DNA of 64,000 nt, taken from NCBI GenBank assembly GCA_963575745.1, contig CAUYUJ010016360.1, positions 309,001 to 373,000 on the forward strand, in the 5' to 3' direction. This stretch comes from Prorocentrum cordatum (taxonomy: Eukaryota; Sar; Dinophyceae; Prorocentrales; Prorocentraceae). The notes beneath the pieces were generated by a model. The model was not told where the DNA came from. It was given only the letters and a program-made list of their open reading frames with translations, and ran no database searches. Numbering within the stretch: the first letter of the stretch is position 1; every line of letters starts with the position of its first letter. Position numbers and translations under genes: made by a program. Shown here in pieces: positions 39,149 to 48,403 of this stretch.

Positions 39149-40235
39149 CCGATCCCTTCGGATATTACAATTTACTTCAGCCTTGATAGCCAGAAAGAAT
39201 TTTGAGCACCAAGAGAGGACCGAAACTGGAGGGTTTCCACACTGTTTCGATACTCTTTCTGGGTGCCCGAAATTATTCCTGGGATGTGGTTCTGAAGTAC
39301 AATGGGAACAGGATATCCCCAGCCCCACTGTGACCATTTTCGGGACAGTCTGTAATACAACTTCCCTGGCGATCACGGAGGGGGAGGGGTCCAGTCACGT
39401 CCCGCTGTCCGCCGCCGGCTCCATCTGGGGATGCGCCAGAACGGCCAGTTCCCAGACGGTGCCGGCGCGAGTCGTGGCGTGGAGGAGGGGAGGGCGGCTG
39501 GGGGGGCTGGGCTGGTCACGGTCGTGGTAGCCAATAATATAGGACAAGTTCTTGAGCGACCCCCAGCCCCACTTTGACCATGGTACCTCAGCCCAACCAA
39601 CAGCCCCCCCACACCACACACACACAGACACACACACACACACACACACACAAGTTGTCAGAGGAGGACAAGGGTCCCGATACTGCTACCCTTGCTTTGC
39701 GTCGTTTTCGCTTTTTGGGAGACTGATGGGAGTCCCTCGTTTCCAGGGCTGGATTTGCTTCAGTTGTTCGTCAGAACGCACCCCTGGAGAGATCTGGAGA
39801 GCAGATGTAGTGGCACCGTTTGGTTCCCCCCAGTTGTGGATGTGCTCCGCGCGACCCGAAGGGAAGGGAGCAAACCAGATCCCCACCTACGGTAGGTTCG
39901 TGTCGTATCGAACCTGCCGCCAGCGTCCAAGGTTGAACGCAGCCCAGTCATGCAACATGGAACAGATTGGCGGACGGGAAACCGCCGATCTTTCAAGGTT
40001 GAACAGTCCACTCGGTGTCAGAAGCCGACGCCGTGGTCGTCGCGACACGAACTTGCCGCAGGGGGGTCTGTTGGCCAGTGGTGCCAAGGCCATGCCAGCG
40101 GGGACAGGGATCGGTTGAACGGTGCCCACAGGCGCCGCATTGCGGACTACCTCGACTCACCGCGCTGCAGGCCCTTCGCTGGCGACTCGATGATGTGAGC
40201 GAGGAGGGGCCCGAGCGGAAAGAGGCGCGGCCTCC
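39149..40235. other. No recognisable gene; (CA)n run
   Basis: (CA)n dinucleotide run at 39613-39653. The block CGGCCAGTTCCCAGACGGTG at 39441 recurs, diverged, at 52155. Otherwise nothing recognised. Confidence 0.45.
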
Positions 40236-40400
40236 CCGGAGGAGGAGGAGGAGGAGGAGGAGGAGGAGGAGGAGGATGGAGGAGGAGGAGGAGGAGGAGG
40301 AGGAGGAGGAGGAGGAGGAGAGGAGGAGAGGGAGGAGGAAGGAGGAGGGGGAGGGAGGGAGGGGGGGAGGGGGGGAGGGAGGGAGGGAGGGCCCCAGGCG
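40236..40400. repeat. (GGA)n then GGGA-rich tract
   Basis: GGA repeats to 40345, then GGGAGGGAGGG-type repeats. Confidence 0.92.
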
Positions 40401-40642
40401 CGGCGCCCAGGCGCTCCTCGCGCGCCTCCCTGCGCGAAGGCTTCTCTGGCCGGGCAGCCGATGCGGTCCGTCTTTCGGCCGCTCGGGCCGTCGCGACTGC
40501 TGCAGCCATCGACCGTGCAGCTCGCAGTGCCTCGATGGCTCGATGCCTCTTTTCGGCCATGGTGTGTGATTGCGCTAAGATGGAAGGAGGAGGAGGAGGA
40601 GGAGAGCGAGGAGGAGAAGGAGGAGGAGGACAGGGAGGAAAC
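40401..40642. other. Unassigned
   Basis: A minus-strand open frame here (ATG at 40560) is Ala/Arg rich (MAEKRHRAIEALRAARSMAA) with no recognised family. It runs into the GGA tract and is probably chance. Confidence 0.3.
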
Positions 40643-40826
40643 AGTCAGGAACCTTTGCTCCGCCCGTTCTGGCCCACCACTTTTCGGCGCGACGCGCTGA
40701 ACCACGTCCCTGCCCCCAAGCGTCAACGCCCCGAGCTTTTCCCAGCCTCTCGCCACGCAACGCGGAGCGACACGCCCTGCGCTTGCAGGGCCCAGCGTGT
40801 CGCCACGGCCCGCCGCCACTCGCTGG
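40643..40826 (+). mobile_element. MITE-like element family F, copy 3
   Basis: Left end GTCAGGAACCTTTGCTCCGC; interior CGCCCCGAGCTTTTCCCAGC and GCTTGCAGGGCCCAGCGTGT. The right end is eroded. Confidence 0.72.
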
Positions 40827-40934
40827 GCTGCCTCCAGACCGCCACCGGGGGCGACCAGCTCTATGCACGGCCACTGCCCCCTCGCCGGGCCCTCCCTGGG
40901 GCCCAGGAGCGGCGCATGCTCCTCTCCCAGACCC

Positions 40935-41108
40935 CCGCGACGTCGTGATTTTTTCATGACGTCGACCCCCAGAGGTTTGGACCCATTCCCCAGGACCGGT
41001 TTTTCCTCCCGAATCGTTTTTTGACGGCCCCGAGGCCCGGTAGGGGCCCCCAAAAGCTACAAATATGGAAAAACCTCCCGTCGTGATTTTTCATGACTCG
41101 AGGGGGTC
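40935..41108 (+). repeat. Hairpin-capped dispersed repeat (family P), copy 3
   Basis: About 95 percent identical by eye to 2599-2772, same orientation, both end hairpins present (one T shorter in the second). Confidence 0.9.
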
Positions 41109-41247
41109 TGGGCTCACCGCTCCCGGGCCCCGGGCCAGGCCTGGCCAGGACCCGGTGGGCGCGTGCAGACCTCTCACCGCCCAGGCGCCCTCCGACCGGC
41201 GGCCCCTGCCCGATCGGACCGCCGGGAGGGCGGCGGGCCGACCTCGT

Positions 41248-41412
41248 TCGGGAGGGGAAGAAGCACACAGACACAATGAATCGTCGATTCCCCAGAAAAT
41301 GTGGGACAAGATGGGCAGTGGGGGGGAAGACGAAAACCCAGAAAACATGGGAAAAAAAATGGGGGATCTTTGTATTTGTGTGTGTTTATTTGTGTGTCCT
41401 GGGGCCCCTGCA
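41248..41412 (+). mobile_element. Short element family M, copy 2 (target duplication CTCGT)
   Basis: 165 bp, ends TCGGGAGGGG and GGGCCCCTGCA, flanked by CTCGT at 41243-41247 and 41413-41417. Confidence 0.88.
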
Positions 41413-41584
41413 CTCGTGAGGCCCCGAGCCGCGCCGCGGGGCCCGTGTTGGCGGAGGCCCGCCCGCGGCGGAGAGCCCGCCCGCGGCGGCGGGGGTGGGT
41501 CTGCTCAGCAGGGCAGTGCGCGGCGCGCCGCCCTTGGCCTCGCCGCCGCCGCCCCCGTCGCCGCCGCCCCCGTCGGCCGCTCGA

Positions 41585-41720
41585 GGCTCGGGTTGTTTTC
41601 GGGCGTGCTCGTCGGTTCCTGCCGGCGCTCCCGCCTCGGGCGGCTCCTCTCCAGCAGGCTGCGCCTCGCCGAGGGCGTGCCAGAGGTGCCCACGACGACC
41701 TTCCCCAGAACGGCCTCCGA
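41585..41720 (+). repeat. Dispersed repeat family E, copy 3
   Basis: CAGGCTGCGCCTCGCCGAGG and CCCCAGAACGGCC in family order. Confidence 0.6.
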
Positions 41721-41855
41721 AGGCCCGAGCGCTACCCCGAGAACGCAGTCCGACTGCTGTTGGCGTGAAACAAAACCAATCCATCCGCTGACGTGGCTTC
41801 GACGGGGCCGCCCCTGGACCCCCCATTTCAATGTTGCGTTCGCGGCCGGTGTCAG

Positions 41856-42023
41856 TCAGGAGAGGGAAAAAACACACAGACACAATTAAGCGTCGGTTCC
41901 CAGGAAAATATGGGAAAATATGGAAAGTGGGGGGGAAGATAGAAACCCAGAAAATATGGGAAAATAGGGGGAATTGTTTTATTTGTGTGTATTTATGTGT
42001 GTGTGTGTCCTGGGGCCCCTTCA
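41856..42023 (+). mobile_element. Short element family M, copy 3 (target duplication GTCAG)
   Basis: 168 bp, ends TCAGGAGAGGG and GGGCCCCTTCA, flanked by GTCAG at 41851-41855 and 42024-42028. About 440 bp downstream of copy 2, same orientation. Confidence 0.9.
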
Positions 42024-42374
42024 GTCAGGGCGCAAGCATCGGCATCAAAAACGCCCAAAGCTCCAACACCAAGGCAGCTCCCCTTTCTTCAACATTGACA
42101 TTGGGCGGGGCACGGGGGTTCCGAACACAGCAGCAGTGTCCATCATGCCCGGTGGGCGTTCTTATCGCCAACGGCGGCAGACATTATTCTGTCCCCCTCC
42201 TCCTCCCTTGGGGGGAGGGGAGCGCTCGCGGCGGGGCAGGGTCGACACGCCGGAGAAGCGCGCCCGCTTCCCTGGCTTCGCGGCCATGGTGCGCCCCCCT
42301 TTGCGCACCGCCCAGCACGACGTCGGCGACGGCGCGGGCGCGTCGGCGGCGGTGTCGGCGTTGGCGGCGACGGC
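42024..42374. other. No recognisable gene
   Basis: Non-repetitive GC-rich stretch leading into a GGA tract. Confidence 0.4.
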
Positions 42375-42562
42375 GAGGAGGAGGAGGAGGAGGAGGAGGA
42401 GGAGGAGGAGGAGGAGGAGGAGGAGGAGGAGGAGGAGGAGGAGGAGGAGGAGGAGGAGGAGAGGGAGGATGGAGGCGGCAGGACAAGGAATAGGCGGATG
42501 ATGATGAGGAGGAGTAGGAGGAGGAGGAGGAGGAGGAGGAGGAGGAGGAGGAGGAGGAAAAG
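42375..42562. repeat. (GGA)n tract
   Basis: Two GGA runs split by a 40-bp unique stretch (42462-42505). Confidence 0.92.
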
Positions 42563-43079
42563 GGCGACCGTCTTCGGTTCGGAGGGCGTCCTGAGCGTTC
42601 CTGGAGGTTTTTCTGGCCGCCGCGGGGCGTGGCCGCAGCTCGCAGAGCGGGCCAGCAGAGGCCCCCAGGAGAGAGGTCCCGCGGGGGCCCGGGTTCCAGC
42701 GGAGCTTCCGTGGGACGACGGCTACGGCAAGGGCGCACTCGCACTGGTGCGTGCTCGTTGCTGCGAGTACGCGGCGCGGGCCCCGCAGAAGCTCTTCAGG
42801 GAAGCAGTCCAGGAGAGAATGAGGAGGAGGCAGAGGGGGAAAGGGACCGAGTACCCCCGGACTTCTGAAGAGATGCTTTCTTTCAGTTTCGGTGCGTTCC
42901 CGTCATTTTTCGACTTCTGGGGGCCGCTTCCAGGCCACGGGACCATGAAACATTCATCAGGGACGCACACGGAGCTCTGGAGCCGCGCATTGAACAAATT
43001 AGCAAGCACATCCGAACCGTGATGATTATGGATGTCTCTTAACCGCGGGATGGATTCCGCCGAAATGTGTGGGACAGGG
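42563..43079. other. Unassigned
   Basis: A plus-strand frame contains WDDGYGKGALALVRARCCEY and PQKLFREAVQERMRRRQ, which look protein-like but match nothing I recognise. A family P fragment (GGGGGCCGCTTCCAGGCC, GGGACCATGAAA) lies at 42918-42985. Confidence 0.3.
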
Positions 43080-43285
43080 AGCCCACGTTACGAACCTGCG
43101 CTACGAGTCCACGCTGCGTCGTGGCGTGTGCTCGCAGAGTGGGCTCGTAGCGTGAGTCTGTAGCGTTTGCTCGTAGCGTGGGCTCGCCGCGTGGGCTCGT
43201 ACGTGGCGTGGGCTTGTCCGTAGAGTGGACTCGCAGCATCGTCTCGTAGCGTGGGCTCGCAGCGTGGGCTTCAACGGGTCTGTCA
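43080..43285. repeat. CGTAGCGTGGGCT tandem repeat
   Basis: Roughly 13-bp units of GTGGGCTCGTAGC with GCTCGCAGC and ACGAACCTGCGCT variants, about 14 units. Confidence 0.75.
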
Positions 43286-43630
43286 CTCAGGGGAGACCCT
43301 GTTCCGTGAAGGACCCACCTGGCGAGAAAGTCCAGTGAATGTTGCGGCGACGGCTCACGTTTTGAAAGGGTCTACCCTCCATCCGTGCAAGCGTTGCACA
43401 CGACCATCGCTCTTGTCATAACATGCGGGGCCATGGTCTAGTGAGGGCCCCTTTCTCAAGAAGGAGCAGCCCTCCACCGGCGCAGCTGATCAGCAACCTT
43501 GATCTCCAGGACAATGTGTGGGGATGCCTCTGGCGATTGCCTCGTTCGAAGAACTACTCGTGCTGCGTCCATGTACGTGTTGGACATTCCTAGACTCGAA
43601 GTCATATCTGTGTATCTATATATATATATA
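43286..43630. other. No recognisable gene
   Basis: Unique sequence ending in a short (TA)n run that is the target of the next element. Confidence 0.4.
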
Positions 43631-43810
43631 TACAGTCGGAGCCCTGAAGAAGGAACCTTTTTGGTTGGGGAGGGGCTCCGCGTTCCTTAAGTGTTTCACA
43701 GCTTGCCTCAGGTTTTCCTTATGTATTCGATCGGAAATCGAAGTTCAACTTATGGAAAAAAGGGGCCTCGTTCCTTATTTAGGGTTCCTCAGGTCAACGC
43801 CCCGACTATA
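43631..43810 (+). mobile_element. Tc1/mariner-type MITE (family A), copy 2
   Basis: 180 bp inserted in a (TA)n run. Left end TACAGTCGGAGCCCTGA, right end TCAACGCCCCGACTATA, each with a few substitutions. The TA duplication is hidden in the run. Confidence 0.88.
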
Positions 43811-44065
43811 TATATATATATTATTATATTATATTATATTATATTATATTATATTATTATAAATTATATTATATTACATTATATTATATTATATTATAGT
43901 ATATTGTGTTATATTATGTTATATTATTTTATATCATATTATATTATATTATATTATATTATAGTATAGTATATGATATGATATGATATGATATGATATG
44001 ATATTATATTATATTTTGTTATATTATATTATGTTATGTTATATTATATTATATTACATATACAC
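43811..44065. repeat. (ATATT)n / ATATG AT-rich microsatellite
   Basis: Pentanucleotide TATAT/ATATT repeats with ATATG (43975-44000) and TATGT variants, ending in ACATATACACACG. The only strongly AT-rich stretch in the window. Confidence 0.95.
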
Positions 44066-45444
44066 ACGATGTGCACAAACAGCGGGTGAGAAGTTCTCAG
44101 GGCGAAGCGCCCATCCCGCCGTAACGACACGCCTGGTGGTCCGGCATGGAGGAATAAGCCGTCTCTGCGGAAAGCGGGCGAAGGAAAAGTTCAAGTCTTG
44201 ATAGGGGGCTCAACGCTCCGGAGCGTGCTCAACCTCTGGTCGGCTAACGGGGGGGTCCTTGCTGTCGCGGCTGGGCTCCCCTTCGCCGAGCCTGGCCCGT
44301 CGCGCCGGCCTCGGGGGAGTCGCCGGAGCTCCTCGCCCTGAAGAAGTACAGGGCGTGCCGCGAGAAAAGCGCAGGCGGAGGATCGGGGCACGTCAGCTGA
44401 CCGCCGCTGCATCGAGCCTGGGCCCAGGCTGGGCCCGGCCAGCTCCGCTGAGGCGGTCCGTTGACCCGTTGGGGTTCCACAGATCTCTATCCCCATGGGG
44501 CCCTGCGATCTCAGCCCCACCATGCCACTCCCTCAGTGGGACTTGTTTTCCGTGCAGCCCGAAGGGGACAGCTGATGTCCACATCTAGGCGGTCAAGTCG
44601 GCCAGTGGGGTCAGTGCCACGCCAGTGTCGGTGGGGATCGGGCAAACGATGGTCATTGACTCCCCCGCCCCCGAGAAGACACGGAGACGCAGTCGGAGGA
44701 AGGGGGTGGCCCAGAGATCCAGAGCGCCGAACAGAAAAATCAAGGCGGTCGGTCTGCCTCTGGAGGCTGATCTGGGGCTCCAGGACCGTCAACAACACTG
44801 CCCAGGATGAACCACTGGCAGCGGGGAAGGCCCGGGGGTCTGCGCACCGAGCAACGTCTAGGCTCCGGATTTTCAGGGAGGCGGAGGCTTCTCCTCGCCC
44901 ACCCTCGCCCTCGCCCCCCTGCCCTGCGCCCCCGCGCCCGCCCTCATCCACGCCTTCTCCTCCCGTCCCCTTCTCCCCCGCCCGAGCCCTCGTACCTGTC
45001 TCCCTCCCCGTCCCTCCAGGCCGTCCCCCTTCCCACTTCGCTTTCCCCTCCCCCGTTCCCGTCCTTGTCTCCATCCTCCGCCTCCTCCTCCATCCCAAAG
45101 TGCTTCCAGCGCTCCGGCGCCACCGCCGTGAACTTCTCTTCGCTGTCCTCGGGGACGATTGTCGGCGTCCTGTCCCAGACATCCGGCGCTCCAATTTTTT
45201 TCGATGCGTGGACCCCCGGTGGTCTGGACAACTTCCCTAGGACCGGATTGTTATCCTGAGAGGTTTTTTGCGGTCACAGGGCCCGTCGAGAATGCCCCCA
45301 AACCGGCCGCTTCGATTTTCTGGAGCCTCGGATCTCTGGAGTCTGTTACCCTCTTCTTTCTGCATCCCCTTTTCGCTCCCGTCCTTTCGCTCGGATGCAA
45401 CTCCTGGGAGATAAAATTCTGTTTTCGCCCTGGTCCGAAATCCG
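44066..45444. other. No confident gene; scattered repeats
   Basis: A plus-strand block at about 44318-44375 reads ESPELLALKKYRACREKS and could be an exon, but has no recognised family. A diverged family P segment is at 45200-45300 (TGGACCCCCGGTGGTCTGGA; CCCTAGGACCGG). C-rich stretches occur at 44890-45100. Confidence 0.35.
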
Positions 45445-45605
45445 GCTTAATTCCGGTTAATCCCGTTTAATCTGGCTTAATCCCGTTTAATCCCGCTGAA
45501 TCGGGCTTAATCCCGCTCAGTCCCGCTTAATCCCGCTTAATCCCGCTTGCTCCGAGGCCCACTTTGGCGTAACAGCCCCCTAATGGGGCTTAATCCTCCT
45601 TAATC
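45445..45605. repeat. TTAATCCCGT 10-bp minisatellite
   Basis: About 13 units of TTAATCCCG(T/C), including TTAATCCGGC variants, ending in GGGGCTTAATCC. Confidence 0.85.
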
Positions 45606-45868
45606 TTTCCGACGAAAACCTCCCCGTACCAAGTACAAGCCATACGTCATGCGACGCGTAGGGGAAATTGGTTATAAAGTTGGAGCGCGGCGCGCCAAAC
45701 GCGCGCAGGATATGAGAAAGCATACCAAACGCATGCATGGCGCAACAGACACGCCAAACACGTGCCGGAGGAACTCTCGTTTCCCCCCCTCTTCGCGCGT
45801 GGGTGTGCCTCCCTCGGCTGCGCGCGCCGCAGCCTCAGCGGCATCGGGCCCCGACGTCGCAGTTCCAG

Positions 45869-45943
45869 GCGATGCGCCTCCAGCATAGGCTCCTGAAGGA
45901 GGACCACTGGTGCCAGATGGGCATAGCTCTCTCGGGGCTCAAG
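45869..45943 (+). CDS. Unidentified gene, exon-like block 1
   Basis: After TTCCAG (45863-45868) the sequence reads AMRLQHRLLKEDHWCQMGIA then LSGLK. It ends at AAG|GAACGG, a possible GA donor in phase 0. It is rich in charged and aromatic residues, unlike repeat-derived frames nearby, and sits in the same AGG-type junction context as the other exons. I do not recognise a family. Its link to the next three blocks is inferred from compatible phases. Confidence 0.42.
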
Positions 45944-46290
45944 GAACGGGGGTCAGCCAGGGCACCGGATCCTCCAGGATCCTGCGAAGACCCCCTCTGG
46001 CTGACCCGGGCCAGCGAGCCGCTCGTGGCCGCGAGGCGGCCGCGCATATTGGCTGACCCGGGTTTGCGAAGAACTGCGTTGCAGTTTTTTCCTGCATTGC
46101 AGTTTTTTGGTTTCCTACTGACCCTGGTCTGGAATGACCCGGGTCAGAAGATCCCCGACTCTCCAGTTTCACCTCTGCGGGCAATCGCATTTCCACATTT
46201 GCCAATTCTCTGTGCGCTCCTGGTGCATAGCCGTTGCTTGGCCCACCATGTGCGGAACATGAAAGTCCTGTTATGTTTGTCGCGCTTCAG

Positions 46291-46365
46291 GTCTACACGC
46301 ACATCGGGTCCTTCGAGCCGTTCAATGCCTCGTGGGACATCGATCACTGGGGAGGCCTGACAAAG
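46291..46365 (+). CDS. Unidentified gene, exon-like block 2
   Basis: After CGCGCTTCAG (46281-46290) it reads VYTHIGSFEPFNASWDIDHW then GGLTK. A possible GC donor (AAAG|GCGCGG) leaves phase 0. The mix of aromatic, Asp, Asn and His residues is characteristic of a folded enzyme. No family recognised. Confidence 0.45.
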
Positions 46366-47406
46366 GCGCGGGGGAGGGGAGTTCTGATGCAGAATGAATG
46401 GGTCTGGAGCTGACTAGAAGATCACGCATGGTGCGCTCCCGCTTCGAATAGGGTATTATCAGCAGCACCATTCCTTGAAAATCTCTTTGTCGGTGCTGAG
46501 GTTTGGTCTCTAGTGAGCGTGATGGTTTGAAATTCGTTCGCTTATCCTGCAACTTCAGAGGTTGACATTGGACCATCGAAGCTACATGGTGAGGACAGAA
46601 AAAGGAAAGAATGGCTTGGACGTACATGCTTGCAATGCGCATTCGGCGTCGACTCTAGGCCGCAGAAACTTACAACCTTCTTCGTGCTGGCCACTGCCTG
46701 CTGGGTAGACTGCGGGGCTTGGTAGGGAAGGTGATGTACGGCAAATGGAACGTCGACATGTGCCGCCCGAGTGTTCACCCACTGGCAGCTCGGACGATGC
46801 ATGTCTTGTCTTCGATCTTTGTGAGGCCACAACGTCGGCAGGATTGGCTGGTCGAGAGGAAGGTCGTTTCCTGATGCTTTTCATGTCGGGAACGCCCAAG
46901 AAGTCGTTGCATGAGCTTGCGTTCGATGTGCCTGTCATTGATCGAATGCTGGTACCAGCCACATTTCGATTTTGAGTGCTATGCACACATCTGTGTTCGT
47001 GGTCCCTCTGTCTGGCATTGTCAGTGCATCTGGCTCCGAATGCAATGCGTGCTGGGTCGTAGTGCACTCCCTGGCTTTGGCATACCAGGGCTTCAGGGCA
47101 ACGCGCTCTCACTCTCGAGGGCAGTGCGTCGGCATGTCAAGCGGACATGGAGCGATTGCACGTGGGCCAAGGCTTGTACGATAATGTTCGTTATGGGTAG
47201 TGCTACGAGTCGTACGGAATTGCGCGTCCAATTGTGTATTCAGCCCAGCAGTGGCCTTTTGTCTTCTTGGCTGGTAAGTTGCGTCACGGGCGGCTGTATA
47301 TGTGATTTGATGGTTGCCGAAAGCTCATGGCATCGATTTGCCCTTCAGTTTTGCCTTTTTAGTTGTCCCATTGATTCTGCCCTCTAGCTCTGAGCCTCTT
47401 TCGCAG
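46366..47406. other. Non-repetitive sequence between exon-like blocks
   Basis: Unusually balanced base composition and no simple repeats. Open frames on both strands lack recognisable domains. Probably intron. Confidence 0.4.
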
Positions 47407-47483
47407 GGCGCCTGGTACCAGCACTTCGTGGACGCTGACCTGTCGCATGCCCACCGGACTGGAGTTTCGTACGGACAGGGGCG
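47407..47483 (+). CDS. Unidentified gene, exon-like block 3
   Basis: After a pyrimidine-rich acceptor (CTCTTTCGCAG ending 47406) it reads GAWYQHFVDADLSHAHRTGV then SYGQG. Two ends are possible: GT at 47484 (GTGAGC), or a GA donor at 47474 (TACG|GACAGG) that leaves phase 1. The latter matches the start phase of the next block and gives a smooth join (GVSY-A-SIAGGGIF). Confidence 0.5.
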
Positions 47484-47543
47484 GTGAGCGAGAGCACGGG
47501 GCAAGGTTGTTCGGAAGCATGAGAGCTGTACCTTCCAACCGGC

Positions 47544-47768
47544 CGTCAGGAACAAGGTTCGGAGACTTTGCGTGGCGTGTCGCACCTCCGGTTCTGTCCC
47601 ACCACGCGTTGGCGCGACACGCCGGCCACGTCCGTGCCCCCGAGCACCGGCATCCCGAGCCTGTCGGAGCCTCCTGCCCCGTGGACCAGGGCGACACGTT
47701 GTCCGCTTGCAGGGCACTGCGTGTCGCCGGGGCCGCCGCCGCGACACGCTGAGCAAGAGCTCCTGACC
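47544..47768 (+). mobile_element. MITE-like element family F, copy 4
   Basis: 225 bp. Left CGTCAGGAACAAGG with TTTGCGTGGCGTGTCGC; right GCGACACGCTGAGCAAGAGC with TCCTGACC. Lies in the intron between blocks 3 and 4. Confidence 0.8.
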
Positions 47769-48269
47769 CCAAGGGGTTGAGAGTGTAGAGAGGGTGGAGG
47801 GCAGGGTGGGAAAGGAGGGTCACACGCCTCAAGACGAGTCGACGTCGCCCTGCGCTCCCGACGCCTGCCATGGGAATCATTTTTTTGTTGCAGGGCAGTT
47901 GTTCGACGGCCCTGGGCAGTTCGGAAGCCCTATGATGGCGCGGCTTACCGGGGGAGGTCTTTAGTTTGAGGATCCCCCCCTTCTGGTTCCTCTCGGCGGG
48001 GGATATCCTCCGCCCCTCCTCCTCCTCCTCCTCCTCCTGCTGCTTCTCCTCCTCCTGCTCCTCCTCTTCCTGCTGCGCGGCGGGTGCCGCGGAGAAATTG
48101 CCATTTCCCATTAGGTGGGACCCCAATCTGGCGTCGAAAGGAAAATCCAGGATTCGTTTCCACTGCTGGAGGGGGAGGTTCTAAAGACTAATCGCCGTCA
48201 CTTCGAGTCGCCAGAGGTCTTGGGGGTTTGTAGGGGCTGGTCTTCGCGCATCTCTTTCCTCCCCCCGAG
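47769..48269. other. Probable intron with short (CTC)n run
   Basis: (CTC)n at 48016-48070; otherwise unique. Ends in a strong pyrimidine tract, CTCTTTCCTCCCCCCGAG. Confidence 0.45.
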
Positions 48270-48403
48270 CATCCATTGCGGGAGGCGGCATATTTGCCGT
48301 ATCCGCCGAGCGTATACGGCGTCATCCCCGGGCCATCTACGAGGGCTTGCTGCAGGAGGACCTAGCCGTCGGTCTGGGGCGTGAGCCGCCGTCGACCACG
48401 TGA
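48270..48403 (+). CDS. Unidentified gene, exon-like block 4
   Basis: Reads SIAGGGIFAVSAERIRRHPR, AIYEGLLQEDLAVGLG, then REPPSTT and a TGA at 48401-48403. A GTGAGC donor at 48381 would instead continue the gene. The motif F-A-V-S-x-E-R-I-x-x-x-P-R-x-x-Y-E-x-L-L resembles the C-terminal part of DUF3431-type proteins, a family with a glycosyltransferase-like fold. This is a weak resemblance from memory of the family pattern, not an alignment. The strong acceptor and clear residue pattern make it the best of the four blocks. Confidence 0.5.

Noticed and set aside
44318-44375. Exon encoding ESPELLALKKYRACREKS
   Set aside because: Protein-like, but no partner exon in phase nearby and no family recognised.
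46582-47112. A 176-codon minus-strand gene
   Set aside because: Amino-acid order is unstructured, no homologue pattern is recognised, and the region looks like an intron of the plus-strand exon-like blocks.
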